Assembly: GCF_017874455.1 (NCBI RefSeq)
Contig: NZ_JAGGLN010000001.1
Coordinates: 186,001 to 250,000 of the forward strand
DNA length: 64,000 bases
Reading direction: 5' to 3'
DNA from: Methanobacterium aggregans
GTDB lineage: Archaea > Methanobacteriota > Methanobacteria > Methanobacteriales > Methanobacteriaceae
The notes below the pieces were generated by a model. It made no database searches and was not told where the DNA came from. It saw only the letters and a list, made by a program, of their open reading frames with translations. Positions within the stretch are counted from its first letter, which is position 1; each line of letters starts with the position of its first letter. A program made the position numbers and the translations under genes. Below, piece after piece: positions 46,007-56,320 of the stretch.

Positions 46007-46097
46007 AATAAAATGAAAACCCTTCTTTTTGTGAGGTTTTAAATGAATCATATTAGAAAGGTTAAAATTAGGAATATCATATTCATGAGGTTTATGA

Positions 46098-48272
46098 ATG
46101 AAAAGAACATGTTTAGAATGTAAAGGAAAAGGATATAAAATTACAGGTTACAATGAATGTGAAACCTGTCATGGAACAGGAGTTAAAGGTGAGGTGAACC
46201 TTAAGGATCATTTCAAGGGTTTGTCCAACAATGCAGTTAAACACTTTCAGCTGGATGAGGAAGAAGAAGTCCCATGCAGTGTTTGTAAAGGTAAAGGAGA
46301 AATAGAACTCCATGAAACATGCCAGGAATGCGGAGGTAAAGGTGAAATGAATGTATGCAAAAAATGCGGAAAGGAAATAGATTCCGGTGACTATTGCCGT
46401 GACTGTGAACCAAAGAACAAGGTTTACATATTGAGTCCTGCATGTGATATAGATGACCTTGAAGTTGGAACAGACTACAAGGGTAAAATTACAAGGGTTG
46501 AAAACTACGGAGTTTTTGTAAGTCTCAGTAAAAAGACCTACGGACTTTTAAGAATGAGATCACCCCCATTCAGTGTAGGGGAGGAACTCTTCGTTAAGAT
46601 CATTGAGATAAAAAGGAAGAAGGGAGAAGTTGACCTTACAACATCCAGTATCAAGGGTAACTACGAACTTGTGACCCTTAAAAAGAATATTGCACGTACA
46701 AAAATTGGTGATATAACCACTAAATCCATGGGAAAAACAGTGAGCCTTACTGGAGAAATTGTACAGATACAACAGACTTCAGGACCAACCATATTCACAG
46801 TGTCAGATGAAACTTCCACAACATGGGCTGCAGCCTTCAACGAACCCGGTGTAAGGGTTTACCCTGAGATAATCACAGGGGACATAGTTGAAATTATGGG
46901 AGAAGTTTCACTCCACGGTGGAAAGATCCAGATAGAATCTGAGTCAATAGAGAAGGTTCAGGGCAAGGAAGAGGCAGAAATGAGGAAGCTCATAAATGAT
47001 GCCCTTGATGAACGTGCAGAGCCAGAGCCAACTGAATTTTTAATTGAAAGCCCAACCCTTGATAAGTTAAGGCCAAAGATGATGGAAGCTGCAAAGGCAA
47101 TAAGACGTGCTGTACTCGATGGAAGATCCATACTTGTAAGGCACCATGCAGATGCAGATGGAATATGTGCAGGAGTTGCCATTGAAAAGGCAGTTGTACC
47201 CATACTCAGGGAGGCCAACAACGACAGCGACGCAGAATGGCACTTCTTTAAAAGAGCACCAAGTAAAGCACCCTTCTATGAAATAGAAGATGTTGTTAAG
47301 GACCTATCATTCTCACTTGAAGATATGGAGAGACACGGCCAGAAACTACCTCTCCTAGTTTTACTTGATAACGGATCCACTGAGGAGGATATACTTGCCA
47401 TAATGCAGGTTAAGATATACGGCATCGAAGTTGTGGTTATTGACCATCACTTCCCAGGTGAGGTCACAGATGGAAAAGTTGCAGTGGACGAGTACGTGGA
47501 TACCCATGTCAACCCCTACCTTGTTGGGGGAGATTCACAGATAACAGCAGGTGCACTTGCAGTTGAAGTTGCAAAGATGATAAACCCTGATGTTAAAGAA
47601 AGACTCATACACTTCCCAGGTATAGCAGCTGTGGGGGACCATGCCAGATCAACAGAAGCTGAGGCTTACATAAAACTTGCAGAAGAAAAGGGTTACAGCC
47701 CTGAGGATCTGGATAGAGTTGCAACCTGCATAGACTTCGAAGCCTTCTTCCTCAGATTCATGAACGGCAGGGGAATCATAGACACCATACTGGGCCTTGG
47801 AGATCCGGACAAACATGAAAAACTCATTGAAGCCCTTTACAATGAATCCCAAAGAAGGGTTGAAACCCAGATGCGTGCAGCCTTACCTAACCTTAAAACA
47901 CAGGAACTTCCAAACGGTTTGGTTTTCAGTGTTCTTGATGTTGAGAAGTTCGCACATAAATTCACCTACCCTGCCCCTGGTAAAACATGTGGATTTGTCC
48001 ACGACAACCTGGTTCAAAGGTACGGAGAAGAAAGGCCAATCGTAACACTTGCATTTGGGCCTGACTTCTCAGTTATAAGGGCTACAGATGCTGTGAATGA
48101 GAAGTTCGGCTTCAACCTCAACAACATAGTATCCAAGCTTGCAGTTGAAATACCTGCAGCAGGAATAGACGGTGGAGGCCATGAATGCGCCGGATCCCTG
48201 AAGTTCATTGAGGGACTCTCCAAGGAAGTGCTTGATGCCTTTGCAAGGGAAGTTGCAGATTTGAAGGAGTAA
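46098..48272 (+). CDS. RecJ-like DHH nuclease with DnaJ-type zinc finger and S1/OB domains (COG1107)
   Basis: This 724-residue archaeal multi-domain protein starts with a zinc module of C-x2-C-x-G-x-G type repeats (CLECKGKG, CETCHGTG, CSVCKGKG, CQECGGKG; about 4-80) and a second zinc ribbon (CKKCGKEI...CRDC). An S1 domain (about 118-180) and an OB-fold strand set near 205-290 follow. The DHH phosphoesterase/DHHA1-type catalytic part contains HHADADGICAGVAIE near 352, LLDNG, VIDHHFPGE near 450 and, near 690, AGIDGGGHECAGS. The DHH (here D-x-D and D-H-H) and G-G-G-H motifs bind Mn and cleave 5'-phosphate ends. COG1107 members are thought to act in archaeal DNA or RNA 5'-end processing. Start ATG 46098 follows GAGGT. 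Confidence 0.88.
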   Translation: MKRTCLECKGKGYKITGYNECETCHGTGVKGEVNLKDHFKGLSNNAVKHFQLDEEEEVPCSVCKGKGEIELHETCQECGGKGEMNVCKKCGKEIDSGDYCRDCEPKNKVYILSPACDIDDLEVGTDYKGKITRVENYGVFVSLSKKTYGLLRMRSPPFSVGEELFVKIIEIKRKKGEVDLTTSSIKGNYELVTLKKNIARTKIGDITTKSMGKTVSLTGEIVQIQQTSGPTIFTVSDETSTTWAAAFNEPGVRVYPEIITGDIVEIMGEVSLHGGKIQIESESIEKVQGKEEAEMRKLINDALDERAEPEPTEFLIESPTLDKLRPKMMEAAKAIRRAVLDGRSILVRHHADADGICAGVAIEKAVVPILREANNDSDAEWHFFKRAPSKAPFYEIEDVVKDLSFSLEDMERHGQKLPLLVLLDNGSTEEDILAIMQVKIYGIEVVVIDHHFPGEVTDGKVAVDEYVDTHVNPYLVGGDSQITAGALAVEVAKMINPDVKERLIHFPGIAAVGDHARSTEAEAYIKLAEEKGYSPEDLDRVATCIDFEAFFLRFMNGRGIIDTILGLGDPDKHEKLIEALYNESQRRVETQMRAALPNLKTQELPNGLVFSVLDVEKFAHKFTYPAPGKTCGFVHDNLVQRYGEERPIVTLAFGPDFSVIRATDAVNEKFGFNLNNIVSKLAVEIPAAGIDGGGHECAGSLKFIEGLSKEVLDAFAREVADLKE

Positions 48273-48525
48273 TAGTTCAGAAAATATTTCTGGACATTCC
48301 TTAATTTTTAAAATATTTTAAAGAGCAGTGTTCTTTAGAACTTCAAGCTGCACCAGCTTACTTTTTTTATTAAAATTTTATTAGAATCTTTTATTTATTA
48401 AAAAAAGCTTTTATTTTTATTAAAAGGATTTATAAAAGTTTTAAAATGAATTTCTATCATTAAAAAAAGATTCTAATATTCTAAAATTCGATTTACACTA
48501 TTTATTATACTCAGGTTTATGTATC

Positions 48526-50733
48526 TCACAGCCTATCCCCGTAATTCAGCTCCCTGAATCGTATGGTGAAGCAAGTTCCATTTTCCCTGTCAATTTCCAG
48601 CTCTCCCTCCAGCTGTTTAACCAGAATATCCACAAGCTTCAAGCCCAATGTTGAGGTTGTTTCCAGTTGAACCTTCTCTGGAAGTCCTGAACCATTATCT
48701 CCTACTTCAACTTTGATTATATCTGTATCTCTAATGATTTTAACCCTTATTTTGCCTTCAGATCCATTGAAGGCGTGTTTCAGGGAGTTGCTCACAAGTT
48801 CGTTTAAGATGAGTCCGCAGGGCAGGGCAGTTTCAATGTCCATTTCAATTTTATCGCTGACAACATTCCATTCAACCTGCCTTGAGGTTCCTGAATAAAT
48901 TTGGAAGAGACTTTTTATGAGGTTTGTAACGTAGATACCAAAGTCGATCTTTGCAATGTCCTTTGATTGGTATAGCTGTTCATGTATCATTGACATGGAT
49001 TTGATCCTGTTCTGGCTTTCCCTGAAAATATCTCTCATTTCCTTAGTTTTAAGGGTTGAGGATTGTAGATTAAGGAGGCTTGAAATGATCTGCATGTTGT
49101 TCTTGACACGGTGATGTATCTCCCTAAGCAGAACTTCCTTCTCTTCAAGGGATTCTATGATCTGTCTTTGAGCCAGCTCCCTTTCATGGGTCTCCAATGA
49201 AAGAGATATCATGTAAGAGATGGATGCAGCAAAATCCTGCTCTTCAAATGTCCATTCTCTTCTATTTTGGATTTGTTCATGACATAGAATACCAACCATC
49301 TCTCCATGAAGCCATATTGGAACGTCCATTAGGGAGATGATACTGTGGGGCTTAAGGTAATCTGAAAATTCCGAGGTTTTAGGATCTGTCTGGGCATCCA
49401 TTGCAGTGAGGTTGTGGGATCTTTTGAGGGTTTCAAGGTACTTTCGACAACTTTTTGCTTCGATCTTCAATTCACTTCTCTGATGACCCTCATTTGAAAG
49501 GTACATATCTGAACATTCAAGAAAGCTTTTATCTTCATTGAAAAACCATACATTAACCCTGTCCACATCAAGGGTTTTGGAATCAGTTTCAGTGAGTCTT
49601 TTAAGGGTTGCTTCAGGGTTTGAAATATCTTCTTTGTAGAGTTCAAGCAGAACACTTTGTCTTTTAATGGTTTGTTTGGAAAGTGCTTTTCTCTTCCTTT
49701 CAACAGCTTTTCTTTCACTGATATCTGTTCCCACATATAAAACCCCAATTAAACTAGATTTTTTGGTTATAACTGAAGTTGATAAGAGTACAGGAATTTC
49801 ATTCCCATTTTTATCCTTCAGCAGGGTTTCAAAATTTTTTACAGAAATGTTACCCTCCAAAGTTAGGTTTTTTTGATTTCCAAAGTTTGGAAGAACAGAT
49901 TCAATATGTTCACCACTGATCTCAGAGTAACTTTGCCCTAAAAGATTTAAACCAGCTGGATTCACGTACTTGATCTCATTGTTGTCATCAGTCATTATCA
50001 GGAAGCTTTTAATGGTTGAAACAATCTCATCAGCTGCAATTTCTGGTGTTAGGGATGGTAATTTGTACTGGCTCACACCGTATGAGATGAAGAGAACTCC
50101 CAGTGCAGCTGCGAAGTAAACCATTCCTGGAAATTCTATTGAAAGAAGTGGTATGATTGTATCAGTAATCAAGCTCACAATCACTGCAAATATTAATCCC
50201 AACAAAATATAAAGGGTCTGTTGTTTCTCCAGTCCTCTAGTTTTTCTGTAATACGAGTAACAGAGGACTATTGATACAGTTATTATTAAGAAAATCCATA
50301 TCATTGTTAAATATAAAAAGGGGGAACTGAGATTCAAGGAGCTTGTCCATCCCCAGTACTCCATCACCATGATGTTGATTGTGAGCTGGTTGCTTGTAAC
50401 TTGTAAAAGAGAGATAAGAATAGAGGGGATGTAAATCAGCGTCAAGAACACCTTGTTAGTGGAAAACCGGTTCTTTGTAGCAGTAAGGACTATGGTTAAA
50501 ACGATAGGACTCATTAAAGGCCAGAGAACACTTGCCTTCAACCATAAATATGCAGTCTGGTAACTATCTGCATTCCTTAAACTGAAGTTAACGAATGAGA
50601 GGTATGCCACCAAAAAACATAAAACAGCTATTAACTGGTTAAGCCGGTTTTTTGGATTTTTGTAGTAAATGAAATTACCTAGAAATAGGGTTACAATCGA
50701 TGCAAAGAGGGATAAAAATGCATAGGGATTCAT
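48526..50733 (-). CDS. Membrane sensor histidine kinase with 7TM, PAS and GAF (HisKA_2)
   Basis: This 735-residue kinase begins with seven or eight membrane helices (1-230) of the 7TM histidine-kinase sensory type. One PAS domain (about 240-345, SFLIMTDDNNEIKYVNPAGL to VGTDISERK), a GAF domain (about 355-520, with HGEMVGILCHEQIQNRREWT) and the HisKA_2 block with EIHHRVKNNMQII near 540 follow. HATPase_c has NELVSNSLKHAF and GDNGSGLPE. Its catalytic end is close to the kinase at 43 kb. ATG at 50733 is preceded by no strong binding site. The combination of membrane, PAS and GAF suggests integration of an external signal with a small molecule inside; no regulator gene adjoins. Confidence 0.88.
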   Translation of the reverse strand: MNPYAFLSLFASIVTLFLGNFIYYKNPKNRLNQLIAVLCFLVAYLSFVNFSLRNADSYQTAYLWLKASVLWPLMSPIVLTIVLTATKNRFSTNKVFLTLIYIPSILISLLQVTSNQLTINIMVMEYWGWTSSLNLSSPFLYLTMIWIFLIITVSIVLCYSYYRKTRGLEKQQTLYILLGLIFAVIVSLITDTIIPLLSIEFPGMVYFAAALGVLFISYGVSQYKLPSLTPEIAADEIVSTIKSFLIMTDDNNEIKYVNPAGLNLLGQSYSEISGEHIESVLPNFGNQKNLTLEGNISVKNFETLLKDKNGNEIPVLLSTSVITKKSSLIGVLYVGTDISERKAVERKRKALSKQTIKRQSVLLELYKEDISNPEATLKRLTETDSKTLDVDRVNVWFFNEDKSFLECSDMYLSNEGHQRSELKIEAKSCRKYLETLKRSHNLTAMDAQTDPKTSEFSDYLKPHSIISLMDVPIWLHGEMVGILCHEQIQNRREWTFEEQDFAASISYMISLSLETHERELAQRQIIESLEEKEVLLREIHHRVKNNMQIISSLLNLQSSTLKTKEMRDIFRESQNRIKSMSMIHEQLYQSKDIAKIDFGIYVTNLIKSLFQIYSGTSRQVEWNVVSDKIEMDIETALPCGLILNELVSNSLKHAFNGSEGKIRVKIIRDTDIIKVEVGDNGSGLPEKVQLETTSTLGLKLVDILVKQLEGELEIDRENGTCFTIRFRELNYGDRL

Positions 50734-51135
50734 TATAAGTCTCCGGGTTCAAATTTCATTAAATCTAATATTATATTATTATAACTGTAAATTATAGGTT
50801 TATTACTCTTATAATCAACTTTAAAACATATTAATACAATTCTAAATATTTTAATATTCTTTTTGGTATTAATAGTTTTATACTAATTTCTAAGTTAAAA
50901 TAAAAAAGGATAAGTAAAAAGTAATTTCAAGAAGTTATAACCTTGTTTAAATTTGAATAATTAAAAAATAAGCAAAGATTAATGATTAAATTAAATTTAA
51001 GTTCATAAAATCAGGAATATAATAAATCTTTAAACGATCTAGTTAAGGTTCAACTCAATATTTAAAGAAATTTTATTTTTGGATAGTGAAATAAACCACG
51101 GAATAATAAAAAGGGATATCAAAAATGGTTGCAGT
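50734..51135. other. AT-rich intergenic region, no gene seen
   Basis: About 400 bases between the leftward kinase and the end of the nth operon. Very AT-rich, with frequent stops. It should hold the kinase promoter and the terminator of the nth operon; nothing else is visible. Confidence 0.4.
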
Positions 51136-51789
51136 TCATTTTTCTTCATCAAATTCATCATTCATATGATTGTAGAAGTCACAGAGCTCAGCTATTGGAC
51201 ATTCCTCATGTTTGGGTCCAATTGGCCTGCAGATGGTCTGGCCGAACTGCACCATCAGATCGTTTAGTGGCAGCCAGTACTTACGGGGCACGGTTTTCAT
51301 AAGGACTTCCTCTGTCTCCTCAGGTGTTTTCGTATCTGCAAGACCTATGCGGTTGGATATGCGGTGCACATGGACATCTACAGGTATTGCATCCTTGTGA
51401 AAGCCGTATACAAGCACACAGTTTGCAGTTTTACGCCCAACACCTGGAAGGCTCAGAAGCTCCTTCATATCCTCAGGAACAACATCTCCATAGTCCTCAT
51501 GGATTATACGAGACACTTCCTTCACACGCTTTGCCTTAACATGATAAAAACCAGATTTTTTAATGAGAATCTCAATGTTCTCAAGGGGTGCATTTGCAAT
51601 GAGCTTTGCTGTAGGGTACCTTGCAAAAAGGGATGCAGATGCAGCATCTGTATTTTCATCTCGTGTTCTCTGTGAAAGAATGGTCCTGATGAGAACTCTG
51701 AATGGGTCGCTGTCTTCAAAGGTTCTGAGGGTGTAAAACTCTCCCAGAGTTTCAACTATTTCTTTGATCCGTTCTGAAATTTTTACCAC
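51136..51789 (-). CDS. nth: Endonuclease III (DNA glycosylase/AP lyase)
   Basis: This 217-residue base-excision enzyme removes oxidised pyrimidines and nicks the abasic site. The HhH motif LPGVGRKTANCVLVYGF carries the catalytic Lys120; VDVHVHRISNR has the activating Asp138. The C-terminal cluster loop is C187-x6-H194-x2-C197-x5-C203: the second ligand, cysteine in the classical enzyme, is histidine here. Residue spacing is otherwise the same as in E. coli Nth, so the frame is sure. The gene is last of the operon valS-aroA-GTPase-nth, 50 bases after the GTPase. The active site is intact; cluster stability or redox behaviour may differ. Confidence 0.93.
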   Translation of the reverse strand: MVKISERIKEIVETLGEFYTLRTFEDSDPFRVLIRTILSQRTRDENTDAASASLFARYPTAKLIANAPLENIEILIKKSGFYHVKAKRVKEVSRIIHEDYGDVVPEDMKELLSLPGVGRKTANCVLVYGFHKDAIPVDVHVHRISNRIGLADTKTPEETEEVLMKTVPRKYWLPLNDLMVQFGQTICRPIGPKHEECPIAELCDFYNHMNDEFDEEK

Positions 51790-51839
51790 ACCTAAAAAGT
51801 CTTAAAAAAAGGATTTAACTTGATCCATTCCATAGGTAC

Positions 51840-52307
51840 CTAATTTTTTATCATAGTGTAAAGCAGGTCAAGTCCATCCTTCACACCTTTGCACTCAGTT
51901 GCAATGGTTGGAACCACGTTAACATCTGCACCTATGCCCTTAAATTCTGTTTCTGGATTCAGATCCTGTTTATTTGCAAATACAACGTAGGGAACATTCA
52001 TCTGGTTCAGATTGTTGATTATGCCTTCATCAATACTTGTAACTCCTTTCTGACTGTCTATAACAAGAATTGCACCGTCAAGTCCCCTTGAAAGTATTTC
52101 CCTCATGAATTCGAATCTTTCCTGACCTGGAGATCCAAATATATGAACCTTCTCACCATCTATCCTGATGTTGCCGTAGTCAAGGGCTATGGTGGTACCG
52201 TTGTACTCGACCTTTGTTTTTTTATTGCATAGATTTTCAAGGGTGGTAGTTTTTCCAGAGTTGTAGGATCCTAGGATCACAATTTTGGTTTCTTTTTTTC
52301 GTGTCAT
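51840..52307 (-). CDS. Small Ras-like GTPase (COG2229 family)
   Basis: This 155-residue P-loop GTPase has G1 GSYNSGKT (residues 13-20), G3 FGSPGQERF near 57-65 (aspartate of the usual D-x-x-G replaced by S-P-G, as in this family) and G4 ANKQD near 110-114. TECKG is a candidate for the fifth motif. No membrane signal. Members of the Srprb/Gtr-like archaeal-bacterial group are linked with surface motility and cell polarity in bacteria, but are of unknown role in methanogens. The start overlaps the end of aroA by four bases. Confidence 0.85.
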   Translation of the reverse strand: MTRKKETKIVILGSYNSGKTTTLENLCNKKTKVEYNGTTIALDYGNIRIDGEKVHIFGSPGQERFEFMREILSRGLDGAILVIDSQKGVTSIDEGIINNLNQMNVPYVVFANKQDLNPETEFKGIGADVNVVPTIATECKGVKDGLDLLYTMIKN

Positions 52308-53584
52308 GTTCTGGTCCTGCAGATTTTTTTCATGGTTTCAGGGAAGCCTGGAAATGAAACATCGTAAACAGATGCATTTTCTATTTTAACATTTCCAACC
52401 TTCAAACCAATTAAGTAAAGTGCCATAACAAGCCTGTGATCGTTGTGGGAGTTAACAACACCCCCATGGATTTCACTCCTCCCTCCATGTATCACAAGGC
52501 CGTCCCTTTTTTCTTCAAGTGAAACTCCGAGCTTTGAAAGTTCAAGTGCACATGTATGGATCCTGTCAGTTTCCTTGTATCTGGCATGTTCAACACCGTA
52601 TATCTTTGTTGTGCCATGTGAAAGTGCTCCGAGAGCTGCAACTGTAGGCAGGAGATCCGGGGCGTTGTGCAGATCCACATCAACACCACCAAGCCTTCCA
52701 TGTCCATTTATCTTAACCTCATCCTTCTTAAGCTTAAGGTCACAGCCCATCCTCTGCAAAACATCGAGTATCAGTATGTCGCCCTGTTTGGAATCAGAGA
52801 AAAGATTTTGAACCAGTAAATCTGATTCAAGAATACTTGCAGCTGCAACAAGGTATGATGCTGAGGAATAATCTCCTTCAACAGTGTAATCCCTTTTTTC
52901 ATATTTCTGGGGCTCCACATGGAATGAATTCCTATTTTCATTGCAATCAACCTTGACTCCAAACTTCTTCATTATGTCCAGGGTCATGTCAACGTAGGGA
53001 CGTGATATGAACTCTCCCCTGACTTCAAGGTCAACACCTTCCTCTGAACAGGGAGATGCTATTAAGATGGAAGATACGAATTGGGAACTCACATTTCCAT
53101 CAATGCTAGTTTTCCCACCTTTAAATCCACCTTTTACAATTAAGGGTGCTTTTCCATCATTTTTTGTTGAATAAGCATTCACTCCAAGATTATGGAGTGA
53201 ATCCAGAAGGTCCTGCATTGGCCTTTGTCTCAGGGAATCATCACCTGTGAACACTGTAAAGCCCGGTGCAAGGGCAGAAACACTGGTCATTATACGCAGT
53301 GTTGTGCCTGAATTTTTAACATCCAGAACATCATTGGGTGTATGGGGACTGCATCCAAAACCATTGATAACACATTCATCTTCAGATTTTCTGTTAAATT
53401 CTGATCCAAGTGACATGCATGATGCAATTGATGCCAGAGTATCTTCGGAGTACAGGGCATCCCTAACAATGGATTCTCCCTCTGCAAGTGATGCCAGTAT
53501 GAATGCCCTGTGGCTGTAACTTTTTGATGGTGGAGCCTTAACAATGCCCTCCACCCTTTCTGCTCTTTGAACTGTGAGTTCCAT
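52304..53584 (-). CDS. aroA: 3-phosphoshikimate 1-carboxyvinyltransferase (EPSP synthase)
   Basis: This 426-residue enzyme of aromatic amino acid synthesis condenses shikimate-3-phosphate with phosphoenolpyruvate. Landmarks in order: KAPPSKSYSHRAFILASLAEG (residues about 16-36, substrate lysine and arginine; quoted within limits), KNSGTTLRIMTS near 88, RQRPMQDLLDSLHNLG near 121, SSQFVSSILIASP near 163, GDYSSASYLVAAA near 232, DLLPTVAALGAL near 307, RYKETDRI near 334 and NSHNDHRLVMAL near 380. All catalytic residues are present. It is the second gene of the valS operon. Confidence 0.95.
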   Translation of the reverse strand: MELTVQRAERVEGIVKAPPSKSYSHRAFILASLAEGESIVRDALYSEDTLASIASCMSLGSEFNRKSEDECVINGFGCSPHTPNDVLDVKNSGTTLRIMTSVSALAPGFTVFTGDDSLRQRPMQDLLDSLHNLGVNAYSTKNDGKAPLIVKGGFKGGKTSIDGNVSSQFVSSILIASPCSEEGVDLEVRGEFISRPYVDMTLDIMKKFGVKVDCNENRNSFHVEPQKYEKRDYTVEGDYSSASYLVAAASILESDLLVQNLFSDSKQGDILILDVLQRMGCDLKLKKDEVKINGHGRLGGVDVDLHNAPDLLPTVAALGALSHGTTKIYGVEHARYKETDRIHTCALELSKLGVSLEEKRDGLVIHGGRSEIHGGVVNSHNDHRLVMALYLIGLKVGNVKIENASVYDVSFPGFPETMKKICRTRT

Positions 53585-53641
53585 GACTGTTCCATTCTCC
53601 CTTTGATTTTCAGTGTTGGATATCCAAATATTGGTTTATTT

Positions 53642-56320
53642 TTAGTTTCTCACAATCTCAAGCACAAGATCCAGGTTTTCTGATTGGATTATATCCACCT
53701 TTTCACCGGTTTTTCCGAGCAGCTCCTTTCTTGGGGTTAAATACTCCCATGTGAGTGTGGATCCACCTATTGAGATTTCACCATCCCTGTCAAGAGTTTC
53801 TGCAATTTCATCAGGGTTGTTGGAAGCTATGTACTGCACAATCTTCGGTGCTTCACCCTTGAAGTGAGGTCCTACCTTGGACATGATTGGTGTGAGTTCC
53901 ACAACCTTCTCCTGAACATCAGGTTTACCAATTTCAACCTTCAAATCTTTGATCCTCATGGTGCCCATTATATCCTCAGACAAACCATTCAACTTGGTGT
54001 AAAGTTCTTCACTTTCTGTGTAAACAGTTGTAGATTTTATTGGAGTGTTCAATGGCATTTTAGATGCAGATTTAAACCTTCTGATATCTCCTATTAACTC
54101 AACACCAGTTTTACCAAGATCCTCAGCTTCATCATTTATAAGGTCAGCTTCAACTTCAGGCCAGACTGTACTGTGAATGCTCATACCTTCGGGATAAAGG
54201 TACTGGCAAACTTCCTCTGTAAAATGTGGTGTGAGAGGTGATAGAAGTTTCAGTGATGTTTCTATAACCATCTTAAGACTGTACTGTGCAGCTTCCTTGG
54301 AAGCAAGCATTTCAGGGTCATCGGTGTAGAGACGGTACTTAACAGCCTCTATGTATTCATCACAGAAATCATGCCATACAAAGGCCTGAATACTGTTACG
54401 GGCCTCTGCAAAGTTGTAAGTTTCAAGGGCACCTGTAACATTCTCCACAAGCCGGTTCAAACAGGATAGTATCCACTGATCCATGGGTTTGAGGTTTGCA
54501 ATGATCCTCGCCTGTGAACCATCATCAACTTTGAAATCTTTTATGTGCATGTTTATGAATCTGAAGGCATTCCAGAACTTTCTGAGGAATTTGTAGCCGT
54601 GCTTCACATCCTTCCATGCGAATGGAACATCTGAACCTGGAACACTGTTTGCAGCCCATAACCTGAGTGCATCTGCACCATAGTCCTCAATAACTGTTTC
54701 AGGCGCTATAACGTTTCCAAGTGATTTACTCATCTTATGGCCGTCCTCACCGAAAACCATACCGTTCACAACGATGCCTTCAAATGGTTTTTCACCTGTA
54801 AGTGCCTTACACCTTAAAATAGTGTAAAAAGCCCATGTACGTATGATATCATGCCCCTGTGGCCTTAAATCTGCGGGGAAATGCTTTTTAAAGTCTGGTG
54901 AAGGCCATCCTGCTATCACAAGGGGCGTTATTGAACTGTCCATCCATGTATCCAGAACATCCAGCTCACCTGTAAATTCAGTGCAGCCACATTCACATGG
55001 TTCTGATGGTTTGTCAAGGGCAGGGTCAACTGGTAATTCCTCCTCTTTTGGCAGATGAACCTTTCCGCAGTCTTTACAGTACCATACTGGTATTGGTGTT
55101 GCAAAGAGCCTTTGACGGGATATACACCAGTCCCAATCCATGGAACCTGTCCAGTTCAGGAGCCTGGTTTTCATATGTTCTGGCATCCAGCTTATTTCAT
55201 CTGCAGCTTCATATATCTTGTCTGTTAATTTTTTAACAGCAACGAACCACTGTTTTTTAACCAGTATCTCTATTGGTGTTTTACACCTCCAGCAGAGTCC
55301 AACGTTCTGGTCAACACGTTCCTGTTTTGTCAGGAATCCCTCTGATTTCAGGTCATCGATGATCGCAGATTTACACTCTGGAATTGTGAAGCCTGCATAT
55401 TTACCTGCAACTTCCTTCATAACCCCTGTTTCATCAATTCCCTCAATTATGTCGAGATCGTACCTGTTAACCCATGAAACATCGGTTTTGTCACCGAAGG
55501 TACATATCATAACTGCACCCGTACCGAACTCTGGATCAACATCCCTGTCTGTTATTATACTGACTTCGCGGTTGTATAAGGGTAATTTAACCTTTTTTCC
55601 CTCGAGGTGTTTGTACCTGTTATCTTCAGGGTGCACAACAACTGCAACACACGCACAGAGCAGTTCAGGTCTTGTGGTGGCTATGAGTACGTTACCCTCA
55701 CCCTCAACCTCTGGAAATTCAAGGTAATTCAGGTAGGTTTCATTTTCATGGTATTCAACCTCTGCAAATGCTATTGCTGTTTCGCAACGAGGACACCAGT
55801 TTACAGGGTGCACAGCTCGGTATATGAGTCCTTTTTCATAGAGTTTGAGGAAGGAGAGTTGGGTTTTCATCCGGTACTCTGGGGTCATGGTTACGAATTC
55901 CCTTGACCAGTCCTGTGAAAATCCAAGTGACTGCATCTGGGTTTTCATCTTCTCAATGTTGTCGTGGGTGAGTTCTATGCACATCTGACGGAATTCATCC
56001 CTTGGAACATCATTTTTCCGGATGTTATGGGTTTCTTCAACCTTAACCTCTGTTGGAAGGCCGTGACAGTCCCATCCCTGTGGGAAAAGCACGTCAAAGC
56101 CTTTCATTCGTTTGTAACGTGCTACCATGTCGATGTAAACCCAGTTGAGAACGTGCCCCATGTGTATGGAGCCTGTTGGGTATGGTGGTGGTGTGTCAAT
56201 GATGTAACGGGGACGTGTACCGTCACCTATGAACTTGTGGGCATTGTCTTTTTCCCACTTCACCTGCCAATCTGTTTCTTTTTTGTGATCGTAGTCCTTT
56301 GGAATGTTGTCTTCTGTCAT
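53642..56320 (-). CDS. valS: Valyl-tRNA synthetase
   Basis: This 892-residue class I synthetase charges tRNA-Val. The Rossmann catalytic domain has GSIHMGHVLNW (HIGH motif, about residues 51-61), the editing CP1 domain has LIATTRPELLCACVAV near 215-230, WCPRCETAIA is a zinc-site pattern, and GHKMSKSLGNV (KMSKS motif) lies near 530. An anticodon-binding alpha-helical domain and a C-terminal tail follow. The length is normal for archaeal ValRS. It is the first gene of the operon with aroA, a GTPase and nth; the promoter lies upstream of 56320, in the region 56321-56500. Confidence 0.97.
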   Translation of the reverse strand: MTEDNIPKDYDHKKETDWQVKWEKDNAHKFIGDGTRPRYIIDTPPPYPTGSIHMGHVLNWVYIDMVARYKRMKGFDVLFPQGWDCHGLPTEVKVEETHNIRKNDVPRDEFRQMCIELTHDNIEKMKTQMQSLGFSQDWSREFVTMTPEYRMKTQLSFLKLYEKGLIYRAVHPVNWCPRCETAIAFAEVEYHENETYLNYLEFPEVEGEGNVLIATTRPELLCACVAVVVHPEDNRYKHLEGKKVKLPLYNREVSIITDRDVDPEFGTGAVMICTFGDKTDVSWVNRYDLDIIEGIDETGVMKEVAGKYAGFTIPECKSAIIDDLKSEGFLTKQERVDQNVGLCWRCKTPIEILVKKQWFVAVKKLTDKIYEAADEISWMPEHMKTRLLNWTGSMDWDWCISRQRLFATPIPVWYCKDCGKVHLPKEEELPVDPALDKPSEPCECGCTEFTGELDVLDTWMDSSITPLVIAGWPSPDFKKHFPADLRPQGHDIIRTWAFYTILRCKALTGEKPFEGIVVNGMVFGEDGHKMSKSLGNVIAPETVIEDYGADALRLWAANSVPGSDVPFAWKDVKHGYKFLRKFWNAFRFINMHIKDFKVDDGSQARIIANLKPMDQWILSCLNRLVENVTGALETYNFAEARNSIQAFVWHDFCDEYIEAVKYRLYTDDPEMLASKEAAQYSLKMVIETSLKLLSPLTPHFTEEVCQYLYPEGMSIHSTVWPEVEADLINDEAEDLGKTGVELIGDIRRFKSASKMPLNTPIKSTTVYTESEELYTKLNGLSEDIMGTMRIKDLKVEIGKPDVQEKVVELTPIMSKVGPHFKGEAPKIVQYIASNNPDEIAETLDRDGEISIGGSTLTWEYLTPRKELLGKTGEKVDIIQSENLDLVLEIVRN

